From positions 1-16,174 of the forward strand of contig CALATT010000016.1 of assembly GCA_937891905.1 (NCBI GenBank): DNA of 16,174 bases, in the 5' to 3' direction. Shown here piece by piece: positions 1-6,412 of the stretch (positions are counted from its first letter, which is position 1; each line of letters begins with the position of its first letter). Under the pieces are notes generated by a model. It had not been told where the DNA came from. It searched no databases and saw only the letters and a list, made by a program, of their open reading frames with translations. The DNA comes from an uncultured Bacteroidales bacterium. GTDB lineage: Bacteria; Bacteroidota; Bacteroidia; Bacteroidales; Paludibacteraceae. The position numbers and the translations under genes are program-made.

Positions 1-899
1 CAGAAGAGGAAGGTAAACCTGTAGGTATTGACAAAGAAGATCCTGCATACGAAGAGGCTAAGAAGGCTATGAAAGCAAGTCAAAAAGAGTTCGCTAAGAC
101 ACTCGCATCTTATGCTGACTGCTATGTAATGGATGCTTTTGGTACCGCACACCGCAAGCACGCTTCTACTGCTGTTATCGCTGATTATTTCGATGCAGAG
201 AATAAGATGCTCGGATTCCTCATGGAGAAAGAGGTAGCTGCTGTGGATGCAGTACTCGGCGACATCAAACGCCCATTCGTGGCTATCATGGGTGGATCTA
301 AAGTATCTTCTAAGATAGGTATCATCGAGAACCTCATAGGTAAAGTAGATAAACTCATCCTCTGCGGTGGTATGACATATACCTTCGCCAAAGCACACGG
401 AGGTGAGATAGGAAACTCTATCGTTGAACTTGACAAATTAGAGGTTGCTCTTGGTGTAGAAGAGTTAGCCAAGAAGAACGGCGTTGAACTCGTACTTGCA
501 CACGATGCTATCTGCGGAGATGCATTCAGTAACGATGCTAATCAGAAAGTATGTCCTGCAACTGCTATCCCTGAAGGATGGGAAGGTATGGATGCCGGAC
601 CTGAGTCACAAGAGAAATTCGCAGCAGCCATCAAGGGCGCTAAGACAATCCTATGGAATGGACCTGCTGGCGTATTCGAGTTTGATAACTTCTGCGGAGG
701 TAGTCGCACTATCGGTTTGGCTATTGCAGAAGCAACTAAAGAGGGTGCTTTCTCACTCATCGGTGGAGGCGACTCTGTAGCATGCGTCAACAAGTTCGGA
801 TTGGCAGATCAAGTATCATATATTTCCACTGGCGGTGGTGCACTCTTAGAGGCAATCGAAGGAAAAGTACTCCCAGGTGTAGCCGCTATCAAAGGATAA
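1..899 (+). CDS. pgk: Phosphoglycerate kinase, 3' part (start lies before the window)
   Basis: Glycolytic enzyme that transfers phosphate from 1,3-bisphosphoglycerate to ADP in the cytoplasm. The reading frame is open from base 3, upstream of the first ATG at 69, so the ATG is internal and the gene is cut by the window edge. About 298 of the usual 400-420 residues are present. Visible family signatures are DAFGTAHRKHAST in the N-terminal domain, VAIMGGSKVSSKIGII at the hinge, the WNGPAGVFEF segment, the nucleotide-site GGGDSVA, and the C-terminal STGGGALLEAIEGK followed by LPGVAAIKG. The stop is TAA at 897-899 and no strong terminator hairpin follows in the 55 bases before the next gene. Identification is very secure from the motifs; only the N-terminus is unseen. 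Confidence 0.97.
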   Translation, partial: EEEGKPVGIDKEDPAYEEAKKAMKASQKEFAKTLASYADCYVMDAFGTAHRKHASTAVIADYFDAENKMLGFLMEKEVAAVDAVLGDIKRPFVAIMGGSKVSSKIGIIENLIGKVDKLILCGGMTYTFAKAHGGEIGNSIVELDKLEVALGVEELAKKNGVELVLAHDAICGDAFSNDANQKVCPATAIPEGWEGMDAGPESQEKFAAAIKGAKTILWNGPAGVFEFDNFCGGSRTIGLAIAEATKEGAFSLIGGGDSVACVNKFGLADQVSYISTGGGALLEAIEGKVLPGVAAIKG

Positions 900-954
900 A
901 AAGATATTCCATCTGTTTGAATCATATTTAACACTAAACAACACACATTATACA

Positions 955-1377
955 ATGGAAATAGTAGGAAAAATTATTACTGTTTTGCCAGAACAAAGCG
1001 GCATTGCTAAGAATGGCAACCCATGGAAAGTGCAAGCATATGTCTTAGAAACCACAGAGCAATATCCTCGTAAAGTGCATTTTGAGATTTTTGGCGAAGA
1101 TCGTATCAAACAAAATCCATGCGCTATTGACCAAATTGTTACTGTTAGTTTTGACATCGAGAGCCGTGAGTTCAATGGTCGTTGGTACACATCCATCCGT
1201 GCATGGAAAGTGGTACAAGGTGACACCACACAAGCTGCACAACCAGCCGCAGCTGCTCCAACAGCTCCAGTGGCTCCAGCCGCAGCACCACAACCTGCAA
1301 TGGAAAGCATCGGAGCAGCTAATGTGCAGCCATTCGACCCAACAGTGAATGACAACACCAGTGATCTGCCATTTTGA
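955..1377 (+). CDS. DUF3127 OB-fold protein with SSB-like C-terminal tip
   Basis: A 140-residue protein. Residues 1-86 match the Bacteroidetes DUF3127 domain, with an MEIVGKIITVLPEQSG opening, a central YPRKVHFEIFGED strand and the conserved DIESREFNGRWYTSIRAWKV ending, consistent with an OB fold. An Ala/Pro/Gln-rich linker (about 91-115) leads to an acidic, hydrophobic end, NDNTSDLPF. This layout of OB fold, low-complexity linker and acidic tip ending in DLPF copies bacterial single-stranded DNA-binding protein, whose tip ends in DIPF and recruits repair proteins. Function is not established for the family, so ssDNA binding is an inference. The start is ATG 955 after an A/T-rich leader. The stop overlaps the TTG start of the next gene, so the two are probably translationally coupled, and recO lies one gene further on. 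Confidence 0.85.
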   Translation: MEIVGKIITVLPEQSGIAKNGNPWKVQAYVLETTEQYPRKVHFEIFGEDRIKQNPCAIDQIVTVSFDIESREFNGRWYTSIRAWKVVQGDTTQAAQPAAAAPTAPVAPAAAPQPAMESIGAANVQPFDPTVNDNTSDLPF

Positions 1378-2387
1378 AACGAAAAATTAAAATAGCAACA
1401 CTCATCCTCTTGTTAGCGGGCAGCGCTATCCTATGCGCTGTTCGCTGGCAAGCATGGTTTGGTATCCCAGAAGAACCCCTTTGGACGGGAGAAAAACAAA
1501 CTTATCAGTTTCATACTTTTGAAGCGGATACTGTGCATGGATTCACCCATACAGAAGATGGGTGGACCAACACATCCACCCCACACTCATTGGATATTCT
1601 CATCTTGGGAGATATACATAATAACCTAACCACAACAGACTATAACCAAATTGCCCAACGGCATCCAGAAATAGATATTATCACTCAAGCAGGAGACTGG
1701 ATGGAAAGAGGGCAAACATACTACTACCAATCATTGCTAAAAGAATGGATACCTTCCGAATTATCCAAACTACCTGTCATTAATTGTCCAGGCAATCACG
1801 AATACACAAAAGGTATTCTCAAATCATTACCCAAGGATTGGTACTCATGGTTTCCCCACCCACAGAATGGTACGGTGGACCATAAAGGAAGTATGTATTA
1901 TATTGACTTCCCACAACTACGATTTATCGTTATTGATACCAATCCTCTCAATCGTATTGTTTATCTCACGCGCACTCTTACATGGGTGCAAAAAGCCATC
2001 AACACAGCAGGCAATAAACATGTTGTTGCTATGATGCATCATCCTATTTTCTCTGCCGCTGAAGGACGATTTAATCCTCTCGTATATGCCAGTCTGCGCT
2101 ATCCATTAGGGCAGGCCGATCTCGTCATCAGCGGTCACGACCATAGTTATATGCGTCATATGCCATTCGTAGTACTTAACTCTGCAGGAAAAAAGAAGAC
2201 ACCTAAGCAATACCGACTCATCACTCCTGAATATCAAGCAGAAGAGGAAGTATATGCTATTTTCTCCATGCCATCCCATCAACCCCCTATCCTACGCACC
2301 TATCGTCTAAGCGATGGATATATTATCGATAGTTGTTATGTCCACCATCAACGCCATAGTTCTTTCTCTCCAAGCCCACTCCGATAA
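1374..2387 (+). CDS. Membrane-anchored calcineurin-like metallophosphoesterase
   Basis: A 337-residue protein with a positively charged start (MKRKIKIA) and one hydrophobic segment at residues 8-23, so it is probably anchored in the inner membrane with the enzyme outside the cytoplasm. The two-metal phosphoesterase motifs appear in order: GDIH (D80, H82), GD at 107-108, GNHE at 140-143, MHHP at 221-224 and GHDH at 254-257. The substrate cannot be told from sequence. The start is TTG at 1374, which overlaps the upstream stop as TTGA. It is supported because it places K and R residues directly before the hydrophobic segment and no better ATG precedes that segment. The 3' end overlaps recO by 50 bases. 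Fold assignment is firm; the physiological role is unknown. Confidence 0.88.
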   Translation: MKRKIKIATLILLLAGSAILCAVRWQAWFGIPEEPLWTGEKQTYQFHTFEADTVHGFTHTEDGWTNTSTPHSLDILILGDIHNNLTTTDYNQIAQRHPEIDIITQAGDWMERGQTYYYQSLLKEWIPSELSKLPVINCPGNHEYTKGILKSLPKDWYSWFPHPQNGTVDHKGSMYYIDFPQLRFIVIDTNPLNRIVYLTRTLTWVQKAINTAGNKHVVAMMHHPIFSAAEGRFNPLVYASLRYPLGQADLVISGHDHSYMRHMPFVVLNSAGKKKTPKQYRLITPEYQAEEEVYAIFSMPSHQPPILRTYRLSDGYIIDSCYVHHQRHSSFSPSPLR

Positions 2388-2925
2388 GGCGCATATCTTA
2401 CACGCCTACACGCGCGAACACGGGCGCGTTAATTATATGGTATATGGTGTAGGCAGAAAGAATCCCATTGGGTGCTATAATCCTCTCAGTCTAATACAAA
2501 TAACCACCAGTGCGTCATCCAAACCTTTGGCAAGCATACGCACCGCTAATCTCACATTCATCCCCACCACTATTCATACCGACCCCTATAAACAAACAAT
2601 AGTCCTTTTTCTAAGTGAGATCTTATTCCATACACTGTGCCACCCCATGGCCGACGAGGCTATATTTGACTACATACAGCACGCCATATGTCTATTAGAT
2701 GAACAAACAGACATACAGGATTTTCATTTACAATTCCTAATCCATTTCGCTGCCTTATTAGGTTTCGCCATAGACGAATATACTCACCCTGAATTAGTGA
2801 AAAAACCTACCTCTCGACACGAACGACAAGTACAATTACGACAACTCTGTGGATACATGGCAGAATACATTGATAATTGGCACGAACCCCGTTCTTTGGA
2901 TGTTTTAATGGAGGTTTTTGACTAA
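2338..2925 (+). CDS. recO: DNA repair protein RecO, compact form
   Basis: RecO loads RecA onto single-stranded DNA with RecR. The chosen ATG at 2338 gives MSTINAIVLSLQAHSDKAHI, the usual RecO opening. An ATG at 2314 in the same frame would add eight residues that do not look like the family. The N-terminal OB-fold region (1-80, with YTREHGRVNYMVYG) and a helical region with FLIHFAALLGFAIDE (133-147) are visible, and the end SLDVLMEVFD is typical. The chain is only 195 residues; related Bacteroidetes proteins are usually about 240. The missing part falls after the LLGF helix, where the DLREG-type segment would be expected. No zinc-finger cysteine cluster is present. It overlaps the phosphoesterase gene by 50 bases. 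Identity is likely but less certain because of the shortening. Confidence 0.8.
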   Translation: MSTINAIVLSLQAHSDKAHILHAYTREHGRVNYMVYGVGRKNPIGCYNPLSLIQITTSASSKPLASIRTANLTFIPTTIHTDPYKQTIVLFLSEILFHTLCHPMADEAIFDYIQHAICLLDEQTDIQDFHLQFLIHFAALLGFAIDEYTHPELVKKPTSRHERQVQLRQLCGYMAEYIDNWHEPRSLDVLMEVFD

Positions 2926-2938
2926 AAGAAGACGAATT

Positions 2939-2985
2939 TACTACTTTTTCTTAAAAAAATTTTGCCATTCAAAAAAAAAGTAGTA
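2939..2985. repeat. 11-bp inverted repeat spanning the rpmH promoter
   Basis: TACTACTTTTT at 2939-2949 and its exact reverse complement AAAAAGTAGTA at 2975-2985 flank the -33 element. The right arm runs into the TA of the -7 element. It could be an operator or simply a fold at the recO 3' end. It is not a standard terminator, because no T-run follows the right arm. Confidence 0.5.
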
Positions 2986-2991
2986 CCTTTG
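2961..2991 (+). promoter_or_regulatory. Bacteroidetes-type promoter of rpmH
   Basis: TTTG at 2961-2964 (-33 element), 19 bases, then TACCTTTG at 2984-2991, an exact match to the TAnnTTTG -7 consensus of Bacteroidetes. Transcription would start near 2998, giving a leader of about 50 bases before the L34 ATG. Confidence 0.8.
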
Positions 2992-3012
2992 CAGTCCATT
3001 TTGTGTAAACCC

Positions 3013-3028
3013 GTCCTCGGGAGAGGAC
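3013..3028 (+). promoter_or_regulatory. Hairpin in the rpmH leader
   Basis: GTCCTC (3013-3018) pairs perfectly with GAGGAC (3023-3028) around a GGGA loop, a GNRA-type tetraloop. A competing 4-bp stem, CCCG (3010-3013) with CGGG (3018-3021), uses overlapping bases. The hairpin ends 19 bases before the start codon, in an otherwise A/T-rich leader. A regulatory role is inference. Confidence 0.45.
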
Positions 3029-3047
3029 ATAAATAATATTAGAAACA

Positions 3048-3206
3048 ATGAAACGAACTTTCCAACCATCACAGCGCAAGCGTCGTAACAAACATGGTTT
3101 TTTAGAGAGAATGGCTACCGCTAATGGTCGCCGCGTATTGGCTGCTCGTCGCGCTAAAGGTCGCAAGAAATTGACCGTTGCAGACGAAGGACGCCACAAG
3201 TATTAA
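3048..3206 (+). CDS. rpmH: 50S ribosomal protein L34
   Basis: A 52-residue, very basic protein of the large ribosomal subunit. It begins MKRTFQPSQRKRRNKHGFLE, followed by RMATANGRRVLAARRAKGRKK, the nearly invariant L34 sequence, with a short acidic Bacteroidetes-type tail ending GRHKY. The start ATG 3048 is fixed by this conservation. It has its own promoter at 2961-2991, a structured leader and a terminator immediately after, so it is probably a single-gene transcript despite the recO cluster upstream and rbfA downstream. Length is normal for the family. A minus-strand frame of similar size across this gene is a shadow. Confidence 0.98.
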   Translation: MKRTFQPSQRKRRNKHGFLERMATANGRRVLAARRAKGRKKLTVADEGRHKY

Positions 3207-3244
3207 TCAAAAGCCAAACGGCCTTCAAGAGCAATAACGCTATA

Positions 3245-3278
3245 GGGAAAAGAGATATCATCTCCTTTCCCTTGTTTT
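3245..3278 (+). terminator. Rho-independent terminator after rpmH
   Basis: A 12-base left arm (3245-3256) pairs with 3260-3271 with a single A/C mismatch around a 3-base loop, and is followed by TTGTTTT. It lies 38 bases after the L34 stop. Confidence 0.75.
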
Positions 3279-3341
3279 GCTAATCTTGCACGCGCGAGCC
3301 CACATATAGGCACGCACATAATCAAACAAGCATCATATCAT

Positions 3342-3677
3342 ATGGAATCAACTCGACAACACAAGATCTCTCGTCTCATACAAAAAGATATGAGCGACAT
3401 ACTTCTAAGATACGCACGCACGCTGCATAGCACACTTATTTCCGTGAGTGAGGTTCGCGTATCTCCAGACCTTAGTATAGCACACATCTATCTTTCCATC
3501 TTCCCTCAAAACAAAGTGGCTGAAACGATGGAACTAATAGAGCAGAACACTTCCCATTTTCGTGGGCAACTCGGCACTTTAGAGCGTCATCAGTTGCGTG
3601 TCATTCCAGAAATAAAATTCCATCTGGATACCACCATTGACAATATGGAACGCATTGACGAACTTCTCAAACAATAA
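3342..3677 (+). CDS. rbfA: Ribosome-binding factor A
   Basis: RbfA binds the 30S subunit and helps mature the 5' end of 16S rRNA, notably in the cold. The 111-residue length is normal. The single KH-like domain is recognisable: an N-terminal helix RQHKISRLIQKDMSDILLRY, the strand VSEVRVSPDLSIAHIYLSIF, and the closing region VIPEIKFHLDTTIDNMERID, where the I-P-x-I/L-x-F-x-x-D pattern is a family hallmark. The start ATG 3342 follows an A/T-rich leader. I see no convincing TAnnTTTG promoter between the rpmH terminator and this gene; the closest string, TAATCTTG at 3281, lacks a good -33 partner. The stop TAA (3675-3677) is followed 24 bases later by the permease ATG, so the two are probably co-transcribed. 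Confidence 0.95.
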   Translation: MESTRQHKISRLIQKDMSDILLRYARTLHSTLISVSEVRVSPDLSIAHIYLSIFPQNKVAETMELIEQNTSHFRGQLGTLERHQLRVIPEIKFHLDTTIDNMERIDELLKQ

Positions 3678-3701
3678 TTGTTCATCCAAACACCATTGTG
3701 T

Positions 3702-5483
3702 ATGTCTCGTTCTCTTGAATCGTTTATTGCCTGGCGTTACCTTTTCTCAAAAAAAGGTCATAATGCCATCAATGTCGTTTCAGGCGTGAGTGCTGTAGCC
3801 ATTGCCGTTGTTACAGCCTGCATGATTTGTGTCTTATCGGTAATGAACGGTTTTGGCGTATTAGTAGAGCAAATGTTCTCTGAGTTCGACCCGCCATTGC
3901 TTGTTACCTCCAGCACATCGCATACTTTTCGTACCGATAACGAGCCCATACAATCACTCTTCCACACCGATGCAATAGGTGCTATTTCCAAGCAGGTAGA
4001 GCACACAGCCTTAATCCGTTATAAGGACCATCAGGTTCCATGCCGTGTAATAGGTGTTGACTCGCTCTTCACGCACACCGCACATATCGACTCCGTCATC
4101 ACAGATGGGTTTTATTCTGTTTATGATGGCGCATTTGAACGCGCTGTATTAGGTAGAGGATTAGCTGCGCAGATAGGTATCAACGCGCATTTTACAGGAG
4201 CGCTACACCTATACGCTCCCAAACGAGTGGGAAAAATCAACATGCTTCGTCCAGACCAATCCTTGGTACACGAGCATGCTTTCATAGCAGGCACTTTCGC
4301 TATCAACCAGGTTGATTACGATGATCAACTCACACTGGTCTCTTTACCTCTATCCCAACGCCTCTTTGGATTTGATGAGCACACGATTACGGCATTGCGT
4401 ATTCAACCAGCAGCAGGGCACTCTATTGAGGATACCAAACAAAAAATACAATCTATACTCGGCGATGGATACAAAGTGCTTGATCGTTATGAGCAACAGC
4501 AGGATTTTTTTAAAATCCTACACATAGAGAAATTGCTCACATTACTTCTATTGATATTCATCTTACTTATCGCAAGTTTTAATATTATTGGTTCACTCAG
4601 CATGCTTATTTTAGACAAAAACGAAAGTATTCATATTCTCTCGCATCTTGGTGCCAACCAATCTACTATCCGTCGTATTTTTCTTTGCGAAGGATGGTTG
4701 ATTTCTGCCTTGGGCGCAGTAGTTGGTATTATCATTGGAGTTCTCTTATGTTTAGGACAGCAGTATTTCGGTTGGATCAAATTAGGAGACGGAAGCAATT
4801 ATGTTATTTCTGCCTACCCTGTAATGGTGCAAGCATCGGATGTACTTCTCGTGACAGCCATAGTAGGCGCATTAGGATTGATTGCTGCTTGGTTTCCCAC
4901 ACATTCCATCAAAATAAGTAGCGCCAATAAGACATGCATGCTATTAGTTGCCGCTATAGCTATTACCAGTTGTACACCACATTATTCAGGAGACAAGAAA
5001 GGTGGATTGCCTTCCGAATACACCATAGCATACCAAGAGATTCATGGAGCCTGTTATGATTCCATCCCATATCCAGTTGTATCCCTCGATCTCTATTCCG
5101 AAGGTTTGGAATTAGACCAAAACCATCGTATGCAAGGCACGGGATATAATTTATACATTTCCGATATATTCCTTCCTTTGCAGGAAGACACAAACACCTT
5201 ACGCATTCTTCCCGGCACTTACCATAGTGATACCACGGCTCTCCCTTTCAGTTTCTTGCCAGGCAAAGATTGGGAAGGGACACCTTCGGGCATATACCTA
5301 CTTCGCGTAGATAATAGCGCATTACAATCCATACAAGTGATTGACTCAGGCACTATCGTTGTACGAGACACCACCAATAATCTCATAGACCTACAATTCA
5401 CTTTGTACTACAAAAATCAGTACGGATATAAGGCCACATACACCACCCATTTCCAAGGCGACCTCATCCCATGGCAAAAATAA
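3702..5483 (+). CDS. FtsX/LolE-type ABC permease fused to a lipoprotein module
   Basis: Residues 1 to about 400 are an FtsX/LolC/E-type permease: an opening FIAWRYLFSKKGHNAINVVS, TM1 at about 25-47, a large extracytoplasmic domain, then TM2 (about 280-300), TM3 (about 330-350) and TM4 (about 378-397). Such proteins move lipoproteins or act as mechanotransmitters with a LolD-like ATPase, which is absent here. Normal family members stop soon after TM4 at about 410 residues. This frame instead runs on to 593 residues through a second hydrophobic stretch with a perfect lipobox (ITSC, Cys424) and a beta-rich tail. ATG 3702 is preferred over a TTG at 3678 that abuts the rbfA stop, because MSRSLESFIAWRYLF matches the family start. 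Its end overlaps xerD by 13 bases. Either a true fusion or two genes joined by loss of a stop is possible. Confidence 0.75.
   Translation: MSRSLESFIAWRYLFSKKGHNAINVVSGVSAVAIAVVTACMICVLSVMNGFGVLVEQMFSEFDPPLLVTSSTSHTFRTDNEPIQSLFHTDAIGAISKQVEHTALIRYKDHQVPCRVIGVDSLFTHTAHIDSVITDGFYSVYDGAFERAVLGRGLAAQIGINAHFTGALHLYAPKRVGKINMLRPDQSLVHEHAFIAGTFAINQVDYDDQLTLVSLPLSQRLFGFDEHTITALRIQPAAGHSIEDTKQKIQSILGDGYKVLDRYEQQQDFFKILHIEKLLTLLLLIFILLIASFNIIGSLSMLILDKNESIHILSHLGANQSTIRRIFLCEGWLISALGAVVGIIIGVLLCLGQQYFGWIKLGDGSNYVISAYPVMVQASDVLLVTAIVGALGLIAAWFPTHSIKISSANKTCMLLVAAIAITSCTPHYSGDKKGGLPSEYTIAYQEIHGACYDSIPYPVVSLDLYSEGLELDQNHRMQGTGYNLYISDIFLPLQEDTNTLRILPGTYHSDTTALPFSFLPGKDWEGTPSGIYLLRVDNSALQSIQVIDSGTIVVRDTTNNLIDLQFTLYYKNQYGYKATYTTHFQGDLIPWQK
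4908..5483 (+). other. Lipoprotein module inside the permease reading frame
   Basis: From codon 4908 the frame reads IKISSANKTCMLLVAAIAIT followed by Cys (TGT 4971-4973). This is a complete lipoprotein signal: two lysines, a hydrophobic core and an ITSC lipobox. The mature part of about 170 residues is rich in beta-type sequence, with GTYHSDT, SFLPGKDWEG, GTIVVRDTTN and a final THFQGDLIPW. It resembles extracytoplasmic lipoproteins of Bacteroidales in general, but I do not recognise a family. The only in-frame ATG (4938) leaves just 11 uncharged residues before the Cys, too short for a normal signal. Codon 4908 is ATC. In both other frames stops occur at 4915-4921, which is where a permease gene would be expected to end. 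The function is unknown. Confidence 0.55.
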
Positions 5484-6379
5484 GCAAGGATAAAGATTTA
5501 TTCCGCGAATACCGCACCTACCTTCGGTTGGAGCGCAATTATTCGTCTAATACCATTGAGAGTTATGAAATGGATTTAGACAAGTTGCGTTCATATGCAG
5601 AGCAACACCATTTGGATATCGTCCACACCACATATGAGCAGTTGCAAGCCTTCCTATTCGAAACCTTCAAGTCTTGCACCTCACCCGCTACACAAGCGCG
5701 CGTATTAGCCGGCATTCATGCTTGGTACCGTTTTTTGCTATACAAAGACTATATAGACCAAGACCCCTCCGAATTATTAGAAGGACCACGCAAAGAAAAG
5801 CATCTCCCCACCATCCTCTCCATAGATGAGATCAATCGTATAATAGGCGCTATTGACCTCTCGTCCAATGAAGGCCACCGCAATAGAGCCATCATAGAAA
5901 TGCTATATGGAAGTGGACTGCGAGTAAGCGAACTTGTCAATCTCAAACAAAGCAATATATTTCTTGACGAGCATTATATGCTCATTGAGGGAAAAGGCAA
6001 TAAGCAACGCCTTGTTCCCCTCTCGCCTGTAGCAGAAGAGTGGTACCTCTACTGGTTACAAGAACGATCCCATTGGCCTATCAAACCCGAGGGCAGAGAC
6101 ATCGCCTTTGTCAATCGATATGGCAGACCACTCACGCGAGCTATGGTCTTCACCATCATCAAGCGCTTATGCCTCATTGCGGGAATAAAGAAGACGGTTT
6201 CGCCACACACGCTTCGTCATTCATTCGCCACTCACCTCCTACAGAATGGCGCTGACTTGCGTATTATACAGCAATTGCTTGGCCATGAAGACCTGGCTAC
6301 AACCGAGATATACACCCATTTGGATTTGAATGACCTGCAAAAAACCATTCTGCAATTTCACCCAGCTAATCAAAAATAA
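5471..6379 (+). CDS. xerD: Tyrosine recombinase XerD (chromosome dimer resolution)
   Basis: XerD with XerC resolves chromosome dimers at dif, activated by FtsK at the septum. The 302-residue length is typical. Residues 1-95 form the SAM-like core-binding domain (YRTYLRLERNYSSNTIESYE). The catalytic domain shows all active-site residues: R151 in GSGLRVSEL, K175 in EGKGNKQRLVPL, H246 and R249 in HTLRHSFATHLL, H272 in LLGHEDLATTEIYTH, and nucleophile Y281. The start ATG 5471 lies inside the last codons of the upstream frame. There are no integrase-like additions, attachment repeats or neighbouring phage genes, so it is read as the housekeeping enzyme. Whether it is XerD rather than XerC is based on overall resemblance and is slightly less certain. 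Confidence 0.9.
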   Translation: MAKISKDKDLFREYRTYLRLERNYSSNTIESYEMDLDKLRSYAEQHHLDIVHTTYEQLQAFLFETFKSCTSPATQARVLAGIHAWYRFLLYKDYIDQDPSELLEGPRKEKHLPTILSIDEINRIIGAIDLSSNEGHRNRAIIEMLYGSGLRVSELVNLKQSNIFLDEHYMLIEGKGNKQRLVPLSPVAEEWYLYWLQERSHWPIKPEGRDIAFVNRYGRPLTRAMVFTIIKRLCLIAGIKKTVSPHTLRHSFATHLLQNGADLRIIQQLLGHEDLATTEIYTHLDLNDLQKTILQFHPANQK

Positions 6380-6412
6380 CGCACCATCAAACAGTTATAT
6401 AGATATATTATC

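Noticed and set aside
484..793. Plus- and minus-strand frames inside pgk
   Set aside because: They are other-frame shadows of a strongly conserved gene and have no recognisable motifs.
948..1358. A 136-residue minus-strand reading frame opposite the DUF3127 gene
   Set aside because: Its Gly/Ala-rich stretch is simply the complement of the Ala/Pro linker codons, and it has no family resemblance or promoter.
2969..3199. Minus-strand frame of 76 residues across rpmH
   Set aside because: L34 on the plus strand is unmistakable and the minus-strand frame only mirrors its Arg/Lys-rich codons.
3281..3288. TAATCTTG as a possible -7 element for rbfA
   Set aside because: It has one mismatch to TAnnTTTG, and there is no TTTG-like element 19-20 bases upstream.
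5471..6379. XerD-like recombinase as a sign of a mobile element
   Set aside because: It has standard housekeeping length and sequence, with no attachment repeats, excisionase, transposase or phage genes around it.
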